From positions 186,001 through 250,000 of the forward strand of contig NZ_NAIA01000003.1 in NCBI RefSeq assembly GCF_002192535.1: a stretch of 64,000 nucleotides of DNA, given 5' to 3'. Made by a program: the position numbers and the translations under genes. Below are positions 56,111-64,000 of this stretch, one piece after another. Under the pieces are notes generated by a model that saw nothing but the letters and a program-made list of their open reading frames with translations, had not been told where the DNA came from and searched no databases. This DNA comes from Polynucleobacter hirudinilacicola (lineage in GTDB: Bacteria; Pseudomonadota; Gammaproteobacteria; Burkholderiales; Burkholderiaceae). Positions within the stretch are counted from its first letter, which is position 1, and each line of letters starts with the position of its first letter.

Positions 56111-57655
56111 TTAGGTCTTTTTTGGCTTATCTTTCGCTAACTCTTCAGATTTTGGCTTTTCAGCCTTTTCAGGCTTGCTACCTTTTTTCTGGAAAACAGC
56201 CCCAAAAAAGCCATCGGTACCATGAATATGCGGCCATAACTGCCACCATGGATTATCCAGAGAGCAGCCTAAAGGTAATTTTTCCTTTGGAAACAGAGAC
56301 TTGAGAACTTCTGCGGCTGGAACAACCTCAAACTCCGGGTGTTTGGCCAGAAAATCTTCTGCAATTCCTTGATTTTCTTGGGGCAAAAGGCTGCAAGTGG
56401 CATAAACCAAGCGTCCACCGGGTTTTAACAAGCGAGCCGCTGAGGCCAAAATATTCATTTGCTTTTGGTTGAGCTCTAAAACCCCCACTGGTGTTTGACG
56501 CCATTTGAGATCTGGATTGCGCCTTAATGTGCCCATTCCACTGCAAGGGGCATCTACCAAGACCCGGTCAATCTTTCCAGCTAAACGTTTGATCTTGGCA
56601 TCATTCTCACTATCAATCCATACCGGATGAACGTTAGAGAGGCCGCTACGGGCTTGTCGTGGCTTTAAATTCGCTAGACGACGTTCAGATGTATCAAACG
56701 CATAAAGACGTCCGGTAGAACGCATCAGGGCACCAATCGCCAAAGTCTTACCACCCGCTCCAGCACAAAAGTCGACAACCATCTCACCACGCTTGGGGGC
56801 AAGCAAATACGCTAAGAGTTGACTACCCTCATCCTGAACTTCAAACATGCCTGCTTTAAATCCAGCAGTATTTTGCAAAGCAGGCTTGCCCATAATGCGC
56901 ACACCATCTGGCGCATAGGGAGTTGGAATGGCTTGATAACGACCACCTAATGCATTCATCTGCACGAGTAATTCTTCGCGATTCGTTTTCATGGTGTTTG
57001 CGCGCAAATCCAAAAGTGCTGGATGCATTAGTGACTTAGCCAACTCTTCACGAGTTTCTTCACCAGGATATTTTCCAAATGCATCCCATAACCACTCTGG
57101 CAAATTATTGCGAACCAAGGGGTTTAACGCGGCAGGATCTACCGTAGCAAAACGTTGCAGCCATTCATACTCACCTGGCTTGAGAACATGTGCTAAATCT
57201 GCAATGGCACTTTCTGCCCGATTCGCAGAGCCGAGTCCACCCTCAGACAGAGCAGACAGCAAACCCAATAGGGCTAATCGTCTAGCCTGGGACCCTTCAC
57301 CACTCGAGGCGAATTGTGAGAACTCATTTTTACGGCGCAAAATTGCGAATGCGCTCTCAGCAATTAATGCACGATCACGATTTCCGAGTTGTGGCTCAGC
57401 ACGAAAATAACGGCTTACTACGCGATCTGCGGGCTGCTCAAAACTAAGTAACTCAGGTAGCAATCTTTCCAAATGAATCGCATGCTGCGGCAACGCCTTG
57501 GCATTCGAGAAATTCTTTTGGCCTTCTGGCGCAATTAAATTACCGCTAGCATTACGTCGCTCTGGGCGACGAAGCGGATCTTTAGATTTGGCAGCGTAAC
57601 TTTTATGCGGAGCTAGTCTGTTTCCAGATTTGCGGGGTGGACGTTCTGCACTCAT
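56111..57655 (-). CDS. RsmB/NOP-type rRNA cytosine-C5 methyltransferase
   Basis: 514 residues. The SAM-binding Rossmann core has VDFCAGAGGKTLAIGAL; the two catalytic cysteines are in DAPCSGMGTLRRNP and ATCSLLPQEN, the hallmark of m5C RNA methyltransferases. Before it lies a helical NusB-like part, as in RsmB (which acts on C967 of 16S rRNA). The N terminus is Lys/Arg-rich and the C-terminal 20 residues are almost all Lys, Glu, Pro and Ala. It overlaps purN by 4 bp. Confidence 0.85.
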   Translation of the reverse strand: MSAERPPRKSGNRLAPHKSYAAKSKDPLRRPERRNASGNLIAPEGQKNFSNAKALPQHAIHLERLLPELLSFEQPADRVVSRYFRAEPQLGNRDRALIAESAFAILRRKNEFSQFASSGEGSQARRLALLGLLSALSEGGLGSANRAESAIADLAHVLKPGEYEWLQRFATVDPAALNPLVRNNLPEWLWDAFGKYPGEETREELAKSLMHPALLDLRANTMKTNREELLVQMNALGGRYQAIPTPYAPDGVRIMGKPALQNTAGFKAGMFEVQDEGSQLLAYLLAPKRGEMVVDFCAGAGGKTLAIGALMRSTGRLYAFDTSERRLANLKPRQARSGLSNVHPVWIDSENDAKIKRLAGKIDRVLVDAPCSGMGTLRRNPDLKWRQTPVGVLELNQKQMNILASAARLLKPGGRLVYATCSLLPQENQGIAEDFLAKHPEFEVVPAAEVLKSLFPKEKLPLGCSLDNPWWQLWPHIHGTDGFFGAVFQKKGSKPEKAEKPKSEELAKDKPKKT

Positions 57656-58281
57656 AATTTAAAAAATTGCGACTCTGGGGGTTGTAACTTCACTTGATTA
57701 CCTTCTATTCGCAATCGTCCATCAAGGAACCATTTTACGGCCCGTGGGTAAATCTGATGCTCAGCAGTTAAAACACGGGCTGCCAAGGTATCGGGATCAT
57801 CGCCATCCAGAACCGGAATGGAGGCTTGGCAAATAATCGGCCCCTCATCAACCCCTTCAGTGACAAAGTGGACTGTAGCGCCATGCTCCTTGACGCCAGC
57901 CTCTAAAGCCCGTTCATGGGTGTGCAAACCTGGGAATGCAGGCAAAAGGGCTGGGTGAATATTGACTAGGCGCCCCTCAAAATGGCGAATAAAGCCAGGA
58001 GTGAGAATTCTCATAAAACCGGCCAGCACCACTAAATCAGCCCTTAAAGCATCAATTTGCTCGATTAAGGCTGCATCAAAGGCTTCTCGAGAAGCATGCT
58101 CTTTGTGCTCCACGACCACAGCCGGAATACCCTGGGAGCGAGCAAAATCAAGGCCCTTAGCCGCTGAGTGATTGGCTATGACTCCCGCAAATTTGACTGG
58201 CCATTGCTCTTTTTGGGCAGTTTTAACAATGGCCTCGAAATTGGATCCGCGGCCCGAGATTAAGGTAACGATAGAAAGCAT
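57652..58281 (-). CDS. purN: Phosphoribosylglycinamide formyltransferase PurN
   Basis: 209 residues. It transfers formyl from 10-formyl-THF to GAR in purine synthesis. ISGRGSNFEAI at the N terminus binds the substrate phosphate; the catalytic Asn-His-Asp are in VNIHPALLPAF and the VTEGVDEGPII loop. ATG 58281 is chosen because translation before it has no family match. Divergent from ribF, with 39 bp between the starts. Confidence 0.95.
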   Translation of the reverse strand: MLSIVTLISGRGSNFEAIVKTAQKEQWPVKFAGVIANHSAAKGLDFARSQGIPAVVVEHKEHASREAFDAALIEQIDALRADLVVLAGFMRILTPGFIRHFEGRLVNIHPALLPAFPGLHTHERALEAGVKEHGATVHFVTEGVDEGPIICQASIPVLDGDDPDTLAARVLTAEHQIYPRAVKWFLDGRLRIEGNQVKLQPPESQFFKL

Positions 58282-58320
58282 GCCCACAATATAATTGATG
58301 GCTACCCTGAAAGCGATTTT

Positions 58321-59271
58321 GTGAACGTATTCCGTGGCCCGACCCAGTTTTCTGCAGGACCTGCTTGTGCCCTCAGCATCGGTAATTTCGATGGCGTGCA
58401 CAGGGGTCATCGCGCCCTACTGAAACAGCTCGTGGATGGCGCCAAGGAGCGGGGTCTAGTAAGTTGCGTCATGACCTTCGAGCCACACCCAAAAGAATTC
58501 TTCTCGCCAGAGCAAGCACCGCCGCGCATTCTGAATCTACGCGACAAACTTGCTGCCTTAACCGAACTCGGAATTGACCGTGTCATGGTGGAGCATTTCA
58601 ATGCAGCATTTGCTCGACTCACTCCAGAAGAATTTGTTTCAGAAATTATTGTGAAGCGCCTGAACGCCAAATGGATTTTGATTGGCGATGATTTTTGCTA
58701 CGGCGCAAAACGTGCAGGCAATTTTTCCAGCCTTAAGGCTGCAGGCGAAAAATATGGTTTTGAGGTTTCTAGCATTCAAACTATTTTGGAGGATGGCGAG
58801 CGAATTTCAAGTTCCGCATTACGTACCGCACTTGCCAACGGTGATATGAGCCTAGCTGAAAAATTATTAGGTCGTCCCTATGCAATTTCTGGCCATGTCA
58901 TTCATGGACGGCAATTAGGCCGCAAACTTGGCTTCCCTACTTTGAATCTTGCCGTTGCTAATCACCTACATCACCGCAAACCAGCAACTAGTGGAATTTT
59001 TGCTGCGCAAGTCTTGGGCCTCAGCGAAAAGCCCTTACCCGCTGTAGCTAGCCTGGGTGTTAGGCCCACAGTAGAAGATGAAGGACGCGTGCTACTTGAG
59101 ACGCATATCTTTGATTACCAACAAGATGTCTACGGAAAAATTATTACCGTAGAGCTCTTAGAAAAAATTCGTGACGAGGCTAAGTATGATGACCTCGACA
59201 CCCTCACAAATGCAATTGCAGCAGATGCAAAGCATGCCAGAAATTATTTCCAGAAAAAAGCTTATGTCTGA
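58321..59271 (+). CDS. ribF: Bifunctional riboflavin kinase/FAD synthetase
   Basis: 316 residues. The N-terminal FAD synthetase domain has the nucleotidyltransferase loop [14 protein letters not shown] near residue 23; the C-terminal riboflavin kinase domain has [11 protein letters not shown] near 202. It turns riboflavin into FMN and FAD. A GTG start is used. The gene overlaps ileS by 8 bp; the order ribF-ileS-lspA is common in bacteria. Confidence 0.96.
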   Translation: MNVFRGPTQFSAGPACALSIGNFDGVHRGHRALLKQLVDGAKERGLVSCVMTFEPHPKEFFSPEQAPPRILNLRDKLAALTELGIDRVMVEHFNAAFARLTPEEFVSEIIVKRLNAKWILIGDDFCYGAKRAGNFSSLKAAGEKYGFEVSSIQTILEDGERISSSALRTALANGDMSLAEKLLGRPYAISGHVIHGRQLGRKLGFPTLNLAVANHLHHRKPATSGIFAAQVLGLSEKPLPAVASLGVRPTVEDEGRVLLETHIFDYQQDVYGKIITVELLEKIRDEAKYDDLDTLTNAIAADAKHARNYFQKKAYV

Positions 59272-62122
59272 AAAAGAAAACTCTTATCCCGTTAATCTTC
59301 TTGATACCGTATTTCCAATGCGAGGAGATCTAGCGAAGCGTGAACCACAATGGGTTGCTCAATGGCAAAAAAATAAGCTCTACGAAAAAATTCGTGCGGC
59401 ACATGCCAATCAACCGAAGTTCATCTTGCATGATGGTCCCCCATATGCAAACGGTGATATTCATATTGGTCATGCCGTTAATAAAATCCTAAAAGACATG
59501 ATTGTTAAATCTCGTTGGTTGATGGGTTTTGACTCTGTATATGTTCCTGGCTGGGATTGCCATGGCATGCCAATTGAGATTCAGATTGAAAAGCAGTTTG
59601 GGAAAAATCTTCCGACTGCTGAAGTGCAATCCAAAGCCCGTGCCTATGCCCAAGTGCAGGTCGACAAACAGAAAAAAGACTTTGAGCGATTAGGTGTTCT
59701 CGGAGATTGGAATAACCCTTATCTCACCATGAACTATCGCAATGAGGCCGATGAAATTCGTGCCTTAGGCAAGATCTGGGAAAAAGGATACGTCTTCCGT
59801 GGCCTCAAACCAGTGAACTGGTGCTTTGACTGCGGCTCGGCCCTAGCAGAAGCTGAAGTGGAGTACCAAGATAAGACAGACCCAACCGTTGATGTTGGTT
59901 TTGCCTTTGATGACGCTCAGCGTCCACAGCTTGCCAAAGCGTTTGGGCTGTCAGAACTTCCCAATAAGCCTGGTCAGATTGTGATCTGGACTACAACCCC
60001 TTGGACCATTCCTGCAAACCAAGCAATGAACGTTCACCCGGATCTGACTTATGCGTTGGTAGATGTTGGCGATAAGTTATTAATCCTAGCAAAAGATCGG
60101 GTTGAAACTTGCCTACAAGACTATGGCCTCGAAGGCAAAGTGATTGCAACGTGTACTGGCGCTCAATTAGCAAATATTTCTTTCTGGCATCCGCTCGCGC
60201 CATTGCATGAAGGCTATCAACGTCTTTCACCAATTTATCCAGCCGAGTACGTCACACTAGACACTGGTACGGGTATTGTTCACTCTGCACCTGCCTATGG
60301 CGAAGAAGACTTTAAGTCTTGCAAAGCAAACAAACTAGCTGATAAAGACATTCTCAATCCAGTTATGGGTAATGGCGTATATGCATCATGGTTACCGCTC
60401 TTTGCTAACGAGTACATCTGGAAAGCAAATCCCAAGATTGTGGAAGCTATGCGTGAAGCTGGCAGCTTGCTCCGCGATAAAACCTATACCCACTCGTATA
60501 TGCATTGCTGGCGTCATAAGTCACCCATCATCTATCGCGCTACTTCGCAGTGGTTTGCAAGTATGGATAAGAAACCGTCCGATGGTAAAGCGAGCTTGCG
60601 TGAGACTGCATTAGCAGGCATTAATAGCACTGAGTTCTTCCCAGCCTGGGGCAAGCAACGTTTGCACAGCATGATCGCCAATCGCCCTGACTGGACTTTG
60701 TCACGTCAGCGCCAATGGGGTGTACCCATGGCTTTCTTTGTTCATAAAGAAAGTGGTGAGCCGCATCCACGTACTGTTGAGCTACTTGAAGAAGTAGCTA
60801 AGCGCGTAGAAAAAGATGGTATTGAAGCCTGGCAAAAATTAGAGCTTGCTGAACTACTCGGTGATGAAGCCACTCAATACGAAAAGAATCGTGACACTCT
60901 AGATGTCTGGTTTGATTCCGGCACAACACACTGGCATGTGATCCGCGGCTCGCACCGTAATGAGCTTCTTACGGCTGATGCAGAAACCCCCAATGGACGC
61001 CTAGCTGATTTATACCTCGAAGGCTCAGATCAACACCGCGGCTGGTTCCATTCTTCCTTACTGACTGGCGCAATGCTTGATGGTAAGCCACCTTATAAAG
61101 CGCTCCTCACCCACGGATTTACTGTTGACGGCCAAGGTCGCAAGATGAGCAAGTCTGTCGGCAACGTCATTGCTCCACAGCAAGTTGCCGACAAGCTCGG
61201 TGCTGAAATTATTCGGCTTTGGGTAGCCTCAACTGACTACTCTGGTGAAATGACGATCTCGGATGAGATTCTCAAACGGGTTACTGAGAGTTATCGTCGC
61301 ATTCGCAACACACTACGCTTCTTATTAGCCAATCTCTCTGATTTTGATCCTAGCAAACATGCTATGCCTACTGAGCAATGGTTGGAAATTGATCGCTATG
61401 CCATCGCATTAGCAAACCAAATCCAGGGTGATGTTGAAGCGCACTACAAAGCATATGAATTTCATCCGGCTGTAGCTCGCATGCTGTCATTCTGCTCAGA
61501 AGATTTGGGCGGATTCTATTTGGATATTCTAAAAGATCGCCTCTATACCAGTGCACCCGACTCACCTGATCGTCGTGCGGCACAGAATGCTTTATTCCAT
61601 ATCACCCGTAATCTTCTAAAGTGGCTTGCCCCATTCCTCTCCTTTACCGCAGAAGAAGCATGGCAGGATTTTCCACATGGTGCAGGCAATAAGGCAGAGT
61701 CGATCTTCATGGAAGAGTTTGCCAGCTTCCCTGAAATTGCTAATGCAAATGAGTTGATCGATAAGTGGAACCGTATCCGCGAAATCCGCTCTGAAGTCAC
61801 CAAAGCAATTGAAGTGGAGCGTGAAGCTGGCAATGTTGGCTCATCACTACAGGCTGAACTGACTATTAAAGTTGGAGATGTGGACTTTGCAATCCTGCAT
61901 TCACTTGAGGATGACTTACGCTTTGTAACGATTACTTCAAGTGCCAATATTGAACTCAGTAATGAAGGTCTAGAGGTCTTAGTGCGCGGCAGTCAATACA
62001 AGAAGTGTGGTCGCTGCTGGCATCACACCAAAGATGTCGGTAGTAATGCAGATCATCCTGAACTCTGTGGTCGCTGTATTAGCAATCTTTTTGGCGATGG
62101 TGATCACCGCCTCTTTGCTTAA
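59264..62122 (+). CDS. ileS: Isoleucine-tRNA ligase
   Basis: 952 residues. A class I synthetase with [16 protein letters not shown] near residue 50, the editing domain ([11 protein letters not shown]), the KMSKS box [11 protein letters not shown], and at the C terminus a zinc ribbon (CGRCWHH and CGRC). It is the bacterial type of IleRS. This enzyme must also charge the lysidine-modified tRNA proposed at 16126. Its start overlaps ribF. Confidence 0.97.
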   Translation: MSEKENSYPVNLLDTVFPMRGDLAKREPQWVAQWQKNKLYEKIRAAHANQPKFILHDGPPYANGDIHIGHAVNKILKDMIVKSRWLMGFDSVYVPGWDCHGMPIEIQIEKQFGKNLPTAEVQSKARAYAQVQVDKQKKDFERLGVLGDWNNPYLTMNYRNEADEIRALGKIWEKGYVFRGLKPVNWCFDCGSALAEAEVEYQDKTDPTVDVGFAFDDAQRPQLAKAFGLSELPNKPGQIVIWTTTPWTIPANQAMNVHPDLTYALVDVGDKLLILAKDRVETCLQDYGLEGKVIATCTGAQLANISFWHPLAPLHEGYQRLSPIYPAEYVTLDTGTGIVHSAPAYGEEDFKSCKANKLADKDILNPVMGNGVYASWLPLFANEYIWKANPKIVEAMREAGSLLRDKTYTHSYMHCWRHKSPIIYRATSQWFASMDKKPSDGKASLRETALAGINSTEFFPAWGKQRLHSMIANRPDWTLSRQRQWGVPMAFFVHKESGEPHPRTVELLEEVAKRVEKDGIEAWQKLELAELLGDEATQYEKNRDTLDVWFDSGTTHWHVIRGSHRNELLTADAETPNGRLADLYLEGSDQHRGWFHSSLLTGAMLDGKPPYKALLTHGFTVDGQGRKMSKSVGNVIAPQQVADKLGAEIIRLWVASTDYSGEMTISDEILKRVTESYRRIRNTLRFLLANLSDFDPSKHAMPTEQWLEIDRYAIALANQIQGDVEAHYKAYEFHPAVARMLSFCSEDLGGFYLDILKDRLYTSAPDSPDRRAAQNALFHITRNLLKWLAPFLSFTAEEAWQDFPHGAGNKAESIFMEEFASFPEIANANELIDKWNRIREIRSEVTKAIEVEREAGNVGSSLQAELTIKVGDVDFAILHSLEDDLRFVTITSSANIELSNEGLEVLVRGSQYKKCGRCWHHTKDVGSNADHPELCGRCISNLFGDGDHRLFA

Positions 62123-62133
62123 TAGCTAAATTT

Positions 62134-62622
62134 ATGAGCCTGGCATACCTACGCTATCTCGCAATTGCACTGATTACCTTGCTCTTGGATCAATTGAGTA
62201 AATGGTCAGCATTAAGTAATTTGCAGCTGGGTGTACCAGAGCCAGTCCTTCCTTTTATGAATTGGCTCCTCCTGTTTAATCCTGGAGCAGCATTTTCTTT
62301 TTTAGCGGAAGGCTCTGGTTGGCAACGCTGGTTCTTTACTATTATTGGCCTAGCAGCCTGCGTTTATATCCTCTGGCTGCTGCGCAAAAGTCTCAATGAC
62401 AAAATGCTATGCGTATCGCTAAGCCTAATCCTAGGAGGTGCTCTTGGCAATGTTTTAGATCGCGTCATGTATGGAGCCGTCGTTGACTTTATTGATCTGT
62501 ATTACTCAAGTTGGCATTGGCCCGCCTTCAATATTGCCGATAGCGCCATTTGCATTGGTGCTGGCCTCATCATTTGGGGCGAATTACGCAAGTCATTTGG
62601 CAAATCCGCCCAATCCCATTAA
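62134..62622 (+). CDS. lspA: Lipoprotein signal peptidase
   Basis: 162 residues with four membrane helices. An aspartic protease that cuts signal peptides from diacylglyceryl-prolipoproteins in the inner membrane. The two catalytic Asp are in GNVLDRV near residue 110 and FNIADSAI near 135; the NPGAAFSF motif near 49 is also typical. It follows ileS by 11 bp. Confidence 0.96.
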   Translation: MSLAYLRYLAIALITLLLDQLSKWSALSNLQLGVPEPVLPFMNWLLLFNPGAAFSFLAEGSGWQRWFFTIIGLAACVYILWLLRKSLNDKMLCVSLSLILGGALGNVLDRVMYGAVVDFIDLYYSSWHWPAFNIADSAICIGAGLIIWGELRKSFGKSAQSH

Positions 62623-62631
62623 GCTGGCGCC

Positions 62632-63843
62632 ATGCAATCACTTATCAATAAGAAAATCGTTCTCGGAATCTCTGGCGGCATTGCCGCCTATAAGACCCCT
62701 GAGCTTGCTCGTCAGTTGATGCAAGAAGGTGCTTCAGTACAAGTTGTCATGACTGAGGCTGCAACGCAATTCGTAACGCCTGTCACTATGCAAGCGCTCA
62801 CGGGTAATCCGGTTTATACCAGTCAGTGGGATAGCAGCATTAGTAACAATATGGCCCATATCGAGCTGTCACGTGCTGCAGATGCTATTGTGATTGCACC
62901 TGCCAGTGCTGACTTAATGGCCAAGCTATCTCTAGGGTTAGCTGATGATTTACTCAGTACTCTGTGTCTTGCAAGAGATTGCCCGCTTTTACTCGCACCC
63001 GCAATGAATAAACAAATGTGGGAACACGCTGCTACCCAACGCAGCGTACAGCGGCTAGAGCAAGATAAGGTTACCCTTCTTGGCCCAGCAAGCGGCTTTC
63101 AGGCTTGTGGAGAAGTTGGTATGGGCAGAATGCTTGAGCCATCTGAAATTGCTGAACAAGTGATCGCTTTCTTTCAGAAAAAAACTTTGCTTGGAAAGAA
63201 AGTTTTAATTACTGCAGGCCCAACCTTTGAAGCCATTGATCCAGTTCGCGGCATTACCAATCACAGTTCAGGCAAGATGGGATTTGCGATTGCACGCGCT
63301 GCAGTCGAAGCTGGTGCACAAGTACAGCTTATCGCCGGCCCTTGTGATTTAGCAACACCATTAGAGGCGACTGGAAAGATTGCGCGCACCAATGTCACCA
63401 GCGCCAAAGAAATGCATCTAGCGGTACTCAATGATGCTGATTACGACATCTTCTTTGCTGTTGCTGCAGTAGCCGATTGGGGTATTGCAAAGCCCTCAAA
63501 AGAAAAGATTAAGCGTCAAGGCAAAGATGCACCGAGCATTGAATTTATTGCTAATCCTGACATTCTGTTAGATGTGGCAAAGACCGTTAAGAACAAAGGT
63601 GGCAAACCCCATCCATATTGCGTTGGCTTTGCAGCCGAATCTACTGATCTCGAGGCGCATGCAGCCGAAAAGCGTCAGCGTAAAGGGATCCCAATGGTTG
63701 TGGGCAATATCGGTCACGAAACCTTTGGTAGCGACCTCAACCAATTACTGGTAGTTGATGAAAATGGCAGCAAGAAAATTGCCAAAGCTGAAAAGCTTCA
63801 GCTCGCACGTCAACTCATTGCGCTAGTTGCCAAGAAAATTTAA
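62632..63843 (+). CDS. coaBC: Phosphopantothenoylcysteine decarboxylase/synthetase CoaBC
   Basis: 403 residues. Both steps from phosphopantothenate and cysteine to phosphopantetheine in coenzyme A synthesis. The N-terminal flavin-dependent decarboxylase has [20 protein letters not shown] and the active-site Cys in [13 protein letters not shown]; the CTP-dependent ligase begins near residue 190 ([19 protein letters not shown]). It starts 9 bp after lspA and precedes dut. Confidence 0.96.
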   Translation: MQSLINKKIVLGISGGIAAYKTPELARQLMQEGASVQVVMTEAATQFVTPVTMQALTGNPVYTSQWDSSISNNMAHIELSRAADAIVIAPASADLMAKLSLGLADDLLSTLCLARDCPLLLAPAMNKQMWEHAATQRSVQRLEQDKVTLLGPASGFQACGEVGMGRMLEPSEIAEQVIAFFQKKTLLGKKVLITAGPTFEAIDPVRGITNHSSGKMGFAIARAAVEAGAQVQLIAGPCDLATPLEATGKIARTNVTSAKEMHLAVLNDADYDIFFAVAAVADWGIAKPSKEKIKRQGKDAPSIEFIANPDILLDVAKTVKNKGGKPHPYCVGFAAESTDLEAHAAEKRQRKGIPMVVGNIGHETFGSDLNQLLVVDENGSKKIAKAEKLQLARQLIALVAKKI

Positions 63844-63877
63844 ATCGTTTTTTACATCTCCCGCTTTAGGAAATCCC

Positions 63878-64000
63878 ATGCAATCCCTTCAAGTCAAAAT
63901 TCTCGATGAACGTATGCGCGACCAATTGCCAGCTTATGGCACGCCGGGTAGCGCAGGCTTAGATTTACGTGCGTGCATTGATGCAACCATTGAGATTGCA
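63878..64000 (+). CDS. dut: Deoxyuridine triphosphatase, 5' part
   Basis: The first 41 codons, cut by the end of the window. The translation [19 protein letters not shown] is the first conserved motif of trimeric dUTPases, which remove dUTP from the nucleotide pool. It follows coaBC by 34 bp, the common coaBC-dut arrangement, with AGGA about 7 nt before the start. Confidence 0.9.
   Translation, partial: MQSLQVKILDERMRDQLPAYGTPGSAGLDLRACIDATIEIA

Noticed and set aside
1-64000. CRISPR arrays, rRNA genes, insertion-sequence transposases, integrases, phage genes
   Set aside because: I looked for regularly spaced repeats, rRNA sequence and typical transposase or integrase motifs on both strands and saw none; absence of an integrase is itself noted as a finding.

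Overview
The window looks like a chromosome segment of a free-living betaproteobacterium of the family Burkholderiaceae, most likely Polynucleobacter or a close relative. This is inferred from the compact gene packing, the moderate G+C, the Bug/Tct-type transporters, the FolE2, DUF2782 and BPSS1780-type proteins, and gene orders such as rpsU-yqeY-dnaG-rpoD-tRNA, xseB-ispA-dxs-folE2, polA/DUF2782-thrB and ribF-ileS-lspA-coaBC-dut. No database search was possible, so genus level is inference.

Bases 1 to about 16,120 are accessory. They lie beyond the 3' end of a tRNA with anticodon CAT (16126-16202, minus strand), and three further copies of that tRNA's 3' half lie at 99-140, 867-949 and 3364-3411, all in the same orientation, each with its own hairpin terminator. 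The third copy is a perfect 48-bp repeat that ends exactly in the anticodon loop, the usual crossover zone of tyrosine-recombinase islands. No integrase is present. Cargo between the copies: a secreted cupin; a Bug solute-binding protein with a GNAT acetyltransferase broken by an in-frame stop; a probable cell-surface glycan unit (YaiO-type outer-membrane barrel, membrane-anchored helical-repeat protein, processive GT2 glycosyltransferase); a P-type cation ATPase broken by a one-base frameshift; and a six-gene catabolic cluster (GntR regulator, Bug binding protein, two mandelate-racemase-type enzymes, FAH-family hydrolase, 2-hydroxyacid dehydrogenase) with a clear inverted-repeat operator candidate.

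From 16.1 kb on the window is core genome. 16.1-21.7 kb holds the macromolecular-synthesis operon read leftwards (rpsU, then yqeY-dnaG-rpoD-tRNA); RpoD has a long histone-H1-like Lys/Ala/Pro tail. 21.8-26.8 kb has tsaD facing xseB-ispA-dxs-folE2 (isoprenoid and folate supply). 26.9-38.1 kb has a Rieske oxygenase and sulfurtransferase pair, a ZIP metal transporter, a Tat-exported dienelactone-hydrolase-like protein, polA, thrB and uvrD. 38.1-48.8 kb has valS, galU, tusA-like and alaS, a tctBA pair with no tctC beside it, and glnS. 48.8-57.7 kb holds an SDR protein, a ferredoxin-type reductase, an ArgD-like aminotransferase, ispH with an FKBP isomerase, radC, rpmB-rpmG, a fatty-acid desaturase and an RsmB-type methyltransferase. 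The window ends in ribF-ileS-lspA-coaBC-dut, with dut cut by the edge.

Functionally the core half is housekeeping. The most interesting points are the stacked tRNA-end copies, two recent gene lesions within the island, the glycan unit, the Glu-to-Gln change in the hydroxyacid dehydrogenase, and the divergent radC/FKBP start codons three bases apart.
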